Program-made: the position numbers and the translations under genes
Notes under the pieces: model-generated
The model's input: the letters and a program-made list of their open reading frames with translations, nothing else
What the model was told of the DNA's origin: nothing
Database searches by the model: none
Source of the DNA: an uncultured Kiritimatiellota bacterium
GTDB taxonomy: Bacteria > Verrucomicrobiota > Kiritimatiellia > RFP12 > UBA1067
NCBI GenBank assembly: GCA_934654805.1
Contig: CAKUGW010000010.1
Span: 1-44,842 of the forward strand
Length of the DNA: 44,842 nt
Direction of reading: 5' to 3'
In this document: piece after piece, positions 16,101 through 22,954 of the stretch
Layout of the letters: each line of letters opens with the position of its first letter
Position numbering within the stretch: the first letter of the stretch is position 1

Positions 16101-17550
16101 CAACACCATCGTCAAAGGCATGACCATCGCCTGCTTCTCAGGAACCGCCATTCGCACCACCTTCGTCAAATCCCAGCTGCTCGTCGAAGACTGCCGCTTC
16201 GTCGGCAACTCCTGGGATGTCGACACCAGCGTCGTATGCGTCAAAGGCTCCCTCCAGATGCGCCACTGCGATTTCCGCTACAACCACGGCGGAGTCGACT
16301 TCAAAGAGTCCGACGACGACCGCCTCTCCGTGGTCGACGACTGCACCTTCTACTGCAACGAAATCTGCAGGTCCCGCGTCTTCCGGTACTGGTCCAACAA
16401 GGTGCCCCTGACCTCCTCCAACTGCCTCTTTGAAGACAATGTCTACTCCTCCTCGGGGCTCAACTCTAGCATCGAGTTCTCCAGTAGCCGCAGCTGCACC
16501 ATCTCCAACTGGGTCGTTCGCAACACCCGCACCTGCCCGCTCCCCAAACTCGGCAACTCCAACGCCAACGCCGACTCTGCCAACGGACACATTTCCCTCA
16601 GCGGCAACTGCACCTTCGTCCGCTGCCGTTTCGAAGATAACCTCCTCGACTACTCCACCAAGTCCCTCGGCTTGAGCTGCCAGTCCGCAGTGTTCTACCA
16701 AGCTAACGGGAACCTCCTCTGCCAAGACTGCTTTATCGCCCGCAACACCGCCAAGTCGCAAAAGGCTTACACTGAAAGGACCGTCGTCACCTCGGTCGCG
16801 GCGCTCAACGGCGGAGCGATGACGTTCATCAACTGCACGCTTCTGGACAACTTCGCCGACGCGATGGAGTCCACCATCGCCGCCGCCGCGACCGTAGGCG
16901 ATCGCAATGAACAAAGTTATAGCGGTCTGGCGTTCGTGCATTGCACTTTGGCCAACAATACGGCTCAAGGCGGAATCGCTGCTGCCGACCTGCTGATCCA
17001 TCCGGATTCTGAAAAAAGGAATACGACGCGCCACGGCATTGGAACCCTCAACTCCATACTCCACAGCAAGGATCCGTTGTACAAGCCGCTGCAGTTGCTC
17101 GCGTCCACGCCTCCGACCATTCTCTATTCGGCGCTGAGCAACATTAATATCAACGACTTCAACACCGAGCTTCCCGGCACGCTCTGGAAAGATGTCACCG
17201 ACGACACCTCCGGGATTGCCGCCAAGACCTCTGTTTCTCCGGACGGGGTGGAGGCGCTTGGAATCAAGTCGATCTCGCCGCTCACACATGGCACCGGCAC
17301 CATCGTAATCTCCGGCAATCGCCCCTATCTTTGGAACGCGGAGAACGCGGAGGGCGTCGACTGGAAAACCTACATCAGCCTCGTCGAACCCACCTTAACC
17401 AGGAAGCCGGACCAGGTGGGGTTGCCGAGTACGGATAAATCCCAGCCCGACCCCTTGCCCGATGCCTTCGGTGCGCCCCGTACCATCGGTAAACTCGCCG
17501 CGGGGGCGCTCAACGCCGCCTCAGCCGGGCTCACGCTCCGGGTCAGGTAA
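13198..17550 (+). CDS. 1,450-residue exported double beta-helix surface protein with InlB-like repeats, VR tail
   Basis: The start MKMIRYVAVALAALFSLQTSAAVF is a strong signal peptide, nearly identical in DNA to 8565-8635. GGTATGTGAGACT precedes the ATG in both. Residues ~25-560 form a parallel beta-helix opened by an ENGESWATAYTNAQEA-type segment and an AAGVYPL turn. Residues ~690-815 include two short repeats of the Listeria-Bacteroides/InlB B type (GAGFQGWYNAAGDLV...ILTAKF; VTFDLGQGG...EGWAPSFPSF). Residues ~817-1400 form a second beta-helix (GSDRSGSSWANATDDIAAAA; FKEGTYKL; many NCTF/DCRF rungs). The tail AASAGLTLRVR matches its family. The TAA runs directly into the element that starts the next gene at 17561. 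A surface-exposed binding protein is likely; no catalytic motif was recognised. Confidence 0.85.
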   Translation: MKMIRYVAVALAALFSLQTSAAVFLKAPAEGEERTVQNGESWATAYTNAQEALTAALASADGTLYVAAGVYPLRSQTVVGTGTLKIYGGFAGVDGETLEQRDTQANQSIFTGDKNGNDCYIHYELSTNATPSVTKTTTDWLMVSNGRFNPPPAYTGEYDIYATAINNGTGASLTVDNWWSGLFTFSNGATFVLDGIYLIGYRNQLFSASGTSTSVTINDCRFYANRGGEGVFKVDNLKSFTLSNSHFAYGVADPTGGLWLASPGIITNCLFESIYSTATLRGGIIHLSIGRYPTVIADSTFTRICRHGESGLAHGGPAVCISAENGGTQPLIRGCRFAFCWNLMTASATGCSPIVGTSGGSWYIEDSRFEHNFISCSVKSGYSYFLVGQHATAGRLGGAYFRNTVFADNVIAAHADEGQGNYALGIAGSDCYKANNYGNAGKHVFVNCLFDRNFAEDRTGRSGVNPVLAEGLLASANTFGTICAAANCTFISATSANPSVALFGSKHCWPVNVVNCLFLSDADIANPFYSPVVPTDTIGLRAYSCTAQNCFTVPRNVLAEGWQTDWVPLVEEKDSFPVVKVLTPGLRETADLAVTDYYVKDKNVQYRFKPYRSDAWQTLHAHPDSVVTTEPDVLVADAVGDSRPVGGVTRGCVQSLTPEGERGKAVILRREPFGGGNLGDAPSAQNVGALDQPVVTATPIEGAGFQGWYNAAGDLVGSNPSIDLSSFADGAILTAKFDTKTVAVTFDLGQGGLFVDNNASTISYTMREGDVFPKLPSYVESDEWLVEGWAPSFPSFVPNEDLTIEAQLLTKASRVFHIVPPGEVPAGSDRSGSSWANATDDIAAAAADATRYRGELWFKEGTYKLEAPISLYSNVAFIGGFNGTETERNQADPSAHVTLLTGDLNGGNYWLPQGSDPGEGNRTLVFDYATRTLNVPEPASDVQTPVWRVKYNSNTANAFADASTGCVTNTIVKGMTIACFSGTAIRTTFVKSQLLVEDCRFVGNSWDVDTSVVCVKGSLQMRHCDFRYNHGGVDFKESDDDRLSVVDDCTFYCNEICRSRVFRYWSNKVPLTSSNCLFEDNVYSSSGLNSSIEFSSSRSCTISNWVVRNTRTCPLPKLGNSNANADSANGHISLSGNCTFVRCRFEDNLLDYSTKSLGLSCQSAVFYQANGNLLCQDCFIARNTAKSQKAYTERTVVTSVAALNGGAMTFINCTLLDNFADAMESTIAAAATVGDRNEQSYSGLAFVHCTLANNTAQGGIAAADLLIHPDSEKRNTTRHGIGTLNSILHSKDPLYKPLQLLASTPPTILYSALSNININDFNTELPGTLWKDVTDDTSGIAAKTSVSPDGVEALGIKSISPLTHGTGTIVISGNRPYLWNAENAEGVDWKTYISLVEPTLTRKPDQVGLPSTDKSQPDPLPDAFGAPRTIGKLAAGALNAASAGLTLRVR
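14182..14201. repeat. 20-bp perfect palindrome inside a coding region
   Basis: CAGCCCCTGATCAGGGGCTG is perfectly self-complementary and encodes part of QPLIRGC in the first beta-helix of the 13198 gene. It could be a chance product or a trace of a small palindromic insertion. Confidence 0.5.
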
Positions 17551-17560
17551 GGGGCCTTGG
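17541..17560 (+). repeat. Post-stop conserved element, copy 4 (coupled to a real gene)
   Basis: GGTCAGGTAAGGGGCCTTGG is identical to 6847-6866. The stop codon TAA (17548-17550), an AAGGGG purine stretch and the ATG at 17561 are spaced like a coupled stop/ribosome-binding site/start. This explains how the element works here. Confidence 0.75.
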
Positions 17561-18565
17561 ATGAAAATGCCGCTGGTGGTAATCGCGATGGTCGCCGCGC
17601 TGGCCTCTCCGGCCGCGTCCGTCGACCTGGTCTCGGCCAAGGGGGTGGACGCCACCGCCTGGGTCGAGCTTGCCGCGCCGGCGGACGGCGCCTTTGCCGT
17701 GACGGTGACGCCGCCGAAGGGCTTTTCGGCCGTGCTTCTCCGCGAAGTGCCGGAACGGCGAGATCCGAATGCGTTCTACACGGACGTCCCGGGGCTCGGG
17801 CGGAAGGCGCTTGTTGGCGTCGGGCTGGAGGAGGCCGCCAGGGGGCGCGCGGCGAAGGCCGGCGAGCGCGTGCGCTTCCGCCTCGTCGTGCCCGTGGCCG
17901 CGACGGCGCCGGCCGGCCTTCACAAGGGCCGCCTGACGCTGTCGAGCGGGACTGTCCGCACCGAGGCGGACCTGCTCCTGCGCGTTCTGGACTTTGTGCT
18001 TCCGCCGGCCAAGAGCCGGCATGCCAAACGGCCCTGGCTGTCGAAGTGCGAAGGGGGCGTGCCGCCCGACTGGACCCCGGAGGGGCCGGACACCTATCTG
18101 AAGCAGGCCGACCGGGTGACGGACATCGCGGCGTCCATGGCCTCCTGCCGCAGCGACCTTGCGGCCGAGCGCTGGCATGCCTTCGGCGTCGGGTATTATG
18201 GCGTGCTTGACCTTCCCTATGTGCTGAATCCCGATTCCTGGCGCCGTTCGGCCGGCGTGTGGGCGTGGCAGATGGGATTTGATGGCGTCGTCTTTCCGGC
18301 TGGGAAGACGCCGGATCCGGTCGTTCGCGCCGGGCTGGAGGATGCCGCGATTGACGTGCGCTATCTCTCCTTTTGCCTCGAGCTGTCCGATCTGCTGGCG
18401 GACCGGTCCAAGCGCGCGACCGAAATCGTCTACGAAGGGCGGTTGGGGCAGTTCTGGCTCGATCGCATCAGCGCCGACGACGATGACATGGACGTTGTGC
18501 GGCTTGAGGCGCAGGCGCGGATTGTCCGCCTTCTGGCCTTTGCGCGAAAGGAGGTCGCGCGATGA
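17561..18565 (+). CDS. GH123/DUF4091-like exported protein apparently lacking the catalytic core
   Basis: MKMPLVVIAMVAALASPAAS is a signal peptide. An in-frame upstream ATG at 17462 overlaps the previous gene and is rejected. Residues ~20-150 form a beta-sandwich like the N-terminal domain of GH123/DUF4091 proteins (GLHKGRLTLSSGTVRTEADL, then LRVLDFVLPP). The same pattern occurs in the 19610 gene (GRYTGSIALTVGGRPAGRLP). Residues ~235-280 (WAWQMGFDGVVF...VRAGLEDAAIDVRYLSFCLE) resemble the C-terminal DUF4091 segment. The intervening barrel with the Asp-Glu catalytic pair is absent: the protein has 334 residues, well short of the usual 500 or more. I infer a binding or scaffolding pseudoenzyme. 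It overlaps the next gene by 4 bases (ATGA). Confidence 0.65.
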   Translation: MKMPLVVIAMVAALASPAASVDLVSAKGVDATAWVELAAPADGAFAVTVTPPKGFSAVLLREVPERRDPNAFYTDVPGLGRKALVGVGLEEAARGRAAKAGERVRFRLVVPVAATAPAGLHKGRLTLSSGTVRTEADLLLRVLDFVLPPAKSRHAKRPWLSKCEGGVPPDWTPEGPDTYLKQADRVTDIAASMASCRSDLAAERWHAFGVGYYGVLDLPYVLNPDSWRRSAGVWAWQMGFDGVVFPAGKTPDPVVRAGLEDAAIDVRYLSFCLELSDLLADRSKRATEIVYEGRLGQFWLDRISADDDDMDVVRLEAQARIVRLLAFARKEVAR

Positions 18566-19608
18566 CGGTCGGAGCCCTCCTTGTGCTGGCCGTTGCCGTG
18601 ACGGCGAGGCCTGCTTCTGACCCGAAAGCCGATCGCCAGCCGGTGGCGCCGGGCGTCACGGGCGAAATCGCCTACGCGCCGGACAGTCTGCTCTTCATCT
18701 TCCGGGGCGACGGCGATCCGAAGGGGACGTTCGTCGTCCAGGCGCGGCCGGGCCTGCCGTCGGAGGCGCCGTCCGCCGCCCCGGTCGTCGTTGCGTTCGA
18801 GAACAGGCCGAACGCCCGCTGTGACAGTCGTCTGGCGCGGGCCGCGCACACACGGCGGACGCCGAAGGCCCAGGGCCAGGTCAACGTCTCCCCCGACCGG
18901 AAGAAAGGCCAGTGGACCACGCGGCTGTCCATTCCGTTCCGCCATCGGCTGGACGACTGGCCGTTCTCGAAAGACGGGAAGCGGCGGCCGCCGCCCTGGT
19001 GCGCGGCCGTCACCTATCGGGACGGCGACGGGAAAGACCATGCCTGGGGCACGGCGGAGGATCCGCTGGTGATCTCCTGGAAGCGTTCGGCGTCCTTCGC
19101 CTCGGCGCGTGATGCGCTCTTCCGCGACAGGGGGATCGTCAGGGACTACCAGAGTGCGCGGTGGAAGTACGCCTCGGTCTTCGACTTCAGCCAGAAGGAG
19201 CGGTGGATTGGCTTCCGCGATCCGGGCGTCGAGACGTTTGTCTGGCGGCAGGCCGACTCGGAACGGCTCTTTCACGAACGATACGCCCGGACGGTCTACC
19301 AGTCGTCTGACGGGCTCGTCGATCTCCTGGACGACTGGGGCGGCCAGCGGAAGGCGAAGATTCTCGCCCTGGCCGAGCCGGCGCGCCAGCGCGCCTTTGA
19401 CGGGCTTGGCGGGCTGGCCTCGGCCTCGGAGGCGCTTGCGGACGCGCGCCGCCGCTATCTGCTCGACCGCTTCATGGGACGCGCGCTCCCGCCGGTCGTC
19501 CCGGAGCGGGCGCGTGCAGAGGAGTCCGTCAAAGTGCCGCTCGCGCCGGACATCGACGGCGATGACGCGGGGGAGGTGACGCTGGATGACGAGGAATTGG
19601 AGTTCTGA
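18562..19608 (+). CDS. Exported protein with CBM9-like domain and acidic C-terminal tail
   Basis: The start overlaps the previous stop (ATGA) and is preceded by AAAGGAGG with good spacing. MTVGALLVLAVAVTA is a signal peptide. Residues ~20-175 resemble a family 9-like carbohydrate-binding/DOMON-type sandwich, as in GH123-associated proteins (EIAYAPDSLLFIFRGDG; GQWTTRLSIPFRHR, the tryptophan-to-IPF motif). The rest (to 348) is helical and poorly characterised. The tail VTLDDEELEF is strongly acidic and resembles the ends of the 19610 and 36217 products. With its neighbours it probably handles or binds a glycan in the periplasm or at the surface. The domain call is by motif only. Confidence 0.6.
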   Translation: MTVGALLVLAVAVTARPASDPKADRQPVAPGVTGEIAYAPDSLLFIFRGDGDPKGTFVVQARPGLPSEAPSAAPVVVAFENRPNARCDSRLARAAHTRRTPKAQGQVNVSPDRKKGQWTTRLSIPFRHRLDDWPFSKDGKRRPPPWCAAVTYRDGDGKDHAWGTAEDPLVISWKRSASFASARDALFRDRGIVRDYQSARWKYASVFDFSQKERWIGFRDPGVETFVWRQADSERLFHERYARTVYQSSDGLVDLLDDWGGQRKAKILALAEPARQRAFDGLGGLASASEALADARRRYLLDRFMGRALPPVVPERARAEESVKVPLAPDIDGDDAGEVTLDDEELEF

Positions 19609-19609
19609 C

Positions 19610-22600
19610 ATGCCGAGGATGACGATTGCCCTGGTCGGGGCCATGCTGGCGCTCGCCGCCGCCGCCGAAGGCGAGTTCGCCTTCTCGTATCGCTTCCGGA
19701 TCGATCCCGGCGCCGACACGCAGCCGGTCGCCTTCGGCCTGAAGCACCTGGCGCATCCGTGCCTGGCCGAGGCGCCGTTCGAGTTCGCCGTGAAGGACAA
19801 GGCCGACGTCGTCGGGGGGAAGCAGCGGAATATGGCCGTCGAGGTCGAATGCGCAACGGGCGGCTGGCATCACGTGGCGTTTGCCTATTCGGCCTCGCGA
19901 GGCTGGTGTCGCTTCTGGTTCGACGGCAAGCAGCAGCAGGAAGACCGCCTCGAGGCGTCCTGCGAGCTGGACGTCGTCGCCCTCCTGGCCCAGAAGCCGC
20001 CGAAGGGCTTCCCCGGCGAGGTGACGGCGATTCGGACTTTCAAGACCGTGCCGACGGAGGAGCAGCTGTTCGCCGGCCGGATCCCGGAAGCGGAACGACG
20101 GGTCGCGAAGGCGGCCTTTGAGGCGGCTGCCGCGCAGGACGGCGTCCAGCCCGCCTTTGCGGCCTGGTGCCGGGCGAAGGCCGCCGAGGCCGCCGCCTTT
20201 GGCGACGAAGGCGACCTCGGCGCGTGGCATCGGCTGGAGACGCTTCGCCGGCGCTTGCCGAAGCTGCTGCCGCTGGCGCGGACGGCGGCTGACGCGACCG
20301 TGCTGCCGTTTGCCATCAACCGCTACGCGCCGACCAAGCACGTGCCGTTTGCCGTGCCGGAGGACGCCCGTCCGTTTGCCGGGCTGTCGATCCGGGCGGC
20401 GCGCGACGAGTGGGACTGCGAAAGCTTCATGGTCCATCCGTTCGCGGACGCGAAGGGCTTCTTCATGGAGCCGGGCGACCTGAAGGGGCCGGACGGCGCC
20501 ACGCTTCCCGGCGCGCTTATCGACATTCGCGTCGTCACGTGCTGGTATCAGTGCCGCGGGGCGTGGAACACCTGGTTTGGCGCCGGACGCGACATGCCGG
20601 CGCTCTGTCCCGAACTGCTGGTCCACGACGACGCGTTCATGCGCGTCGACACGGACGCGCGGCGGAACCTCCTGCGGACGATCAATCCCGACGGCATCGA
20701 CTACGTGGACGTCAGCGAGCGGCTGCACGAGGACGTGGCGCGCCCGTTCAGGCTGAACCTCGAGCGGGTGGAGGACGCGAAGACGTTCCAGCCGCTTGAT
20801 CTCCGGGAAGGCGTGATGCGGCAGTTCTGGCTGACGCTCAAGGTGCCGGACGGGCAGAGGCCGGGCCGCTACACGGGGTCGATCGCGCTGACGGTCGGCG
20901 GCCGCCCGGCGGGGCGCCTGCCGCTGACGGTCGTCGTCCATCCGTTCCGCCTGCCGTGGCCGGCCGCGCACTACGACATCGACAGGCCGATGATCCACGC
21001 CTGGTACCACCATTGCGCGATCAAGGACAAGCTCGTCGACTCCTTTGCCGTCGGGGGCGTCACCCCGGGGATGGGCTTTGACCAGGCCGTCCGGCGCACG
21101 GACGCCGAATACCGCAACTTCGTCGAGCACGGGGCGGGGAACATCTTCTGCGACACGTACGGCGGGCGCACGAACGAGTGGGACCTGGCGGATGCCGAGG
21201 CCGTCCTCCTGAAGCGGAACGGCGCCGTGCTGGATCCTCTTCTCGGAAACGTGAGCATTCCGACCGGGTTCGCCGACTGGGGCTCCAATCCGCCTCGCGG
21301 CGTGACCGACCTGAGCGTCGAGGCGAACTACGACGTCTGGAGCCGAGAGATGGCCGCCTACTCAAACGGCTGGCGACTGGCCGCGCAGAAGCTCAAGGAG
21401 ACTTACGGGCATACGCGCGTGGTGTGCTACGGCCTCGACGAGGCCGGCCCCGAGGTCGTCCGCCGCGAGATGCCGTTCATGGCGACGGCCAACCGGTTCG
21501 GCGGTCTGACCTACACGTCGCAGGGAAGGCCCGACGAGGCGGCGTTCATCACCGACTACGACGGCTGCCCGCAGAGCATCTGCCGCGAGACGGCGCACGC
21601 CTGGCACGCCTCCGGCGCCATCCTGACGACCTATGCGCAACCGCATGGCGGGCCGGAGAACCCCGACCTCTGGCGGCGGCGGAAGGGGCTGTTCCTCTGG
21701 TTCGCCGACTTCGACGGGCAGAACGAATACGTCTGGTACGAGGGGGCGCACCTGTGGAACGAGTTCGTCTACGGCCCCAGCAGCATCTACAAGAACTTCT
21801 GCATGGTCCAGCCGACGAGCGACGGCGTCATCGACACGATCCAGTGGGAGGCCGCGCGCGAGGGCATCGACGACATGCGCTATGCGACGCTGCTCAAGCG
21901 CCTCTGCCGTGCCGCGCGCGGGAGTGGCGACAAGGCGCTCGTCCGCGACGGACGCCTGTTTGACGCCTGGCTGGAGACGTGCGACTACCACAAGGCGGAC
22001 ATGGAGGACATCCGCGCGGAGATCGTCCGCCGCATCGTTTCCCTGCAGGAGGCGCTGACGCGCGCGGGCGTTGACGTCGCCTCGTTTGCCCCACCCGCCC
22101 GGCCGAGGCAGGATCTGCCGCTGCCGAAGCCGAAGAAGATGTCCGGCGACGAATATGCCAGTCGCCAGATGTACGACTACGCCTGCCGCGCCTGGCTCGA
22201 GGAGGGGACGGAGAAGGCCCTGTTCAAGGCACTTGACGGGTTCCTGCGGCGGCGCCTGGTCAAGGAGGCGGCAGAGACGCTCGCGAGGATCGAGGGAGAC
22301 GCGGGGATCTCGCCGGGCGGAAAGGCGAAGGCGCGCCTTGAGCGCGGGTTCCTCGGCCTCACGCGGACGCGGCACAACTGGACGCCGTCCGCCTCGGCGC
22401 TCGCGACGGCCCGCAAGGCGCTGGACCGAGCCGTCCTCTATGACAGGCAGCGTGTCGGCGAGGGCCACCTGGTCGCGATGTCCATCCGGCTGATGCGGGC
22501 GCTTTCGGCCGCCGGCGATCACGAGGGGGCCATCGAGGTCGGCGAGCGCCTGTTTGAAGGCGGGCTGAAGAAGGCCATCGGGTCGCGCGAGTCCGGCATG

Positions 22601-22954
22601 CATCCGAACGGCCTGGCGATGATGATCGGCGAGGAATACTTCACGCTCGGCCGCTATCGGCAGGCGATGAGGTGGTTTGATCCGGCGGCACGGGCGAGGA
22701 GCTACCATGCGCTCATGCGCAAGGGCGACGCGGCGCGGCGGCAGAAGGACTACGTGACCGCGATGGACGCCTATGCGGAGGCGGCGAGCACGGTCGACCG
22801 GGTGCGGCTCGGCGACAAGTACCGGCAGGTCGTCGGCTTGGTCAGCAAGATGAGCGAGGCGATCCGCCGGAACACGCGACAGAGCCAGAAGTCCGCCCGC
22901 AGCCTGGAGCTGGACGACGCGGCCGAGGAGATATCCCTAGAAGAGGATGAATGA
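19610..22954 (+). CDS. GH123/DUF4091-like glycoside hydrolase with LamG-like N-terminus and TPR-like C-terminus
   Basis: MPRMTIALVGAMLALAAAAEG is a signal peptide, and GGAG lies 9 bases upstream. The in-frame ATG at 19586 overlaps the previous gene and is less likely. Residues ~20-150 are LamG-like (GGWHHVAFAYSASRGWCRFW, then FDGK). Residues ~250-450 carry the sandwich domain (GRYTGSIALTVGGRPAGRLP). The barrel-like core has CYGLDEAGPE (~606-615), matching the Asp-Glu pair used in substrate-assisted catalysis by GH123. DFDGQNEYVWYEGAHLWNEF (~700) and TIQWEAAREGIDDMRYATLL (~743) fit DUF4091. Residues ~920-1080 look like TPR helices, unusual for GH123. The acidic tail is ISLEEDE. It probably cleaves a beta-linked N-acetyl-hexosamine glycan; the substrate is inference. 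It overlaps the next start by 4 bases. Confidence 0.7.
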   Translation: MPRMTIALVGAMLALAAAAEGEFAFSYRFRIDPGADTQPVAFGLKHLAHPCLAEAPFEFAVKDKADVVGGKQRNMAVEVECATGGWHHVAFAYSASRGWCRFWFDGKQQQEDRLEASCELDVVALLAQKPPKGFPGEVTAIRTFKTVPTEEQLFAGRIPEAERRVAKAAFEAAAAQDGVQPAFAAWCRAKAAEAAAFGDEGDLGAWHRLETLRRRLPKLLPLARTAADATVLPFAINRYAPTKHVPFAVPEDARPFAGLSIRAARDEWDCESFMVHPFADAKGFFMEPGDLKGPDGATLPGALIDIRVVTCWYQCRGAWNTWFGAGRDMPALCPELLVHDDAFMRVDTDARRNLLRTINPDGIDYVDVSERLHEDVARPFRLNLERVEDAKTFQPLDLREGVMRQFWLTLKVPDGQRPGRYTGSIALTVGGRPAGRLPLTVVVHPFRLPWPAAHYDIDRPMIHAWYHHCAIKDKLVDSFAVGGVTPGMGFDQAVRRTDAEYRNFVEHGAGNIFCDTYGGRTNEWDLADAEAVLLKRNGAVLDPLLGNVSIPTGFADWGSNPPRGVTDLSVEANYDVWSREMAAYSNGWRLAAQKLKETYGHTRVVCYGLDEAGPEVVRREMPFMATANRFGGLTYTSQGRPDEAAFITDYDGCPQSICRETAHAWHASGAILTTYAQPHGGPENPDLWRRRKGLFLWFADFDGQNEYVWYEGAHLWNEFVYGPSSIYKNFCMVQPTSDGVIDTIQWEAAREGIDDMRYATLLKRLCRAARGSGDKALVRDGRLFDAWLETCDYHKADMEDIRAEIVRRIVSLQEALTRAGVDVASFAPPARPRQDLPLPKPKKMSGDEYASRQMYDYACRAWLEEGTEKALFKALDGFLRRRLVKEAAETLARIEGDAGISPGGKAKARLERGFLGLTRTRHNWTPSASALATARKALDRAVLYDRQRVGEGHLVAMSIRLMRALSAAGDHEGAIEVGERLFEGGLKKAIGSRESGMHPNGLAMMIGEEYFTLGRYRQAMRWFDPAARARSYHALMRKGDAARRQKDYVTAMDAYAEAASTVDRVRLGDKYRQVVGLVSKMSEAIRRNTRQSQKSARSLELDDAAEEISLEEDE

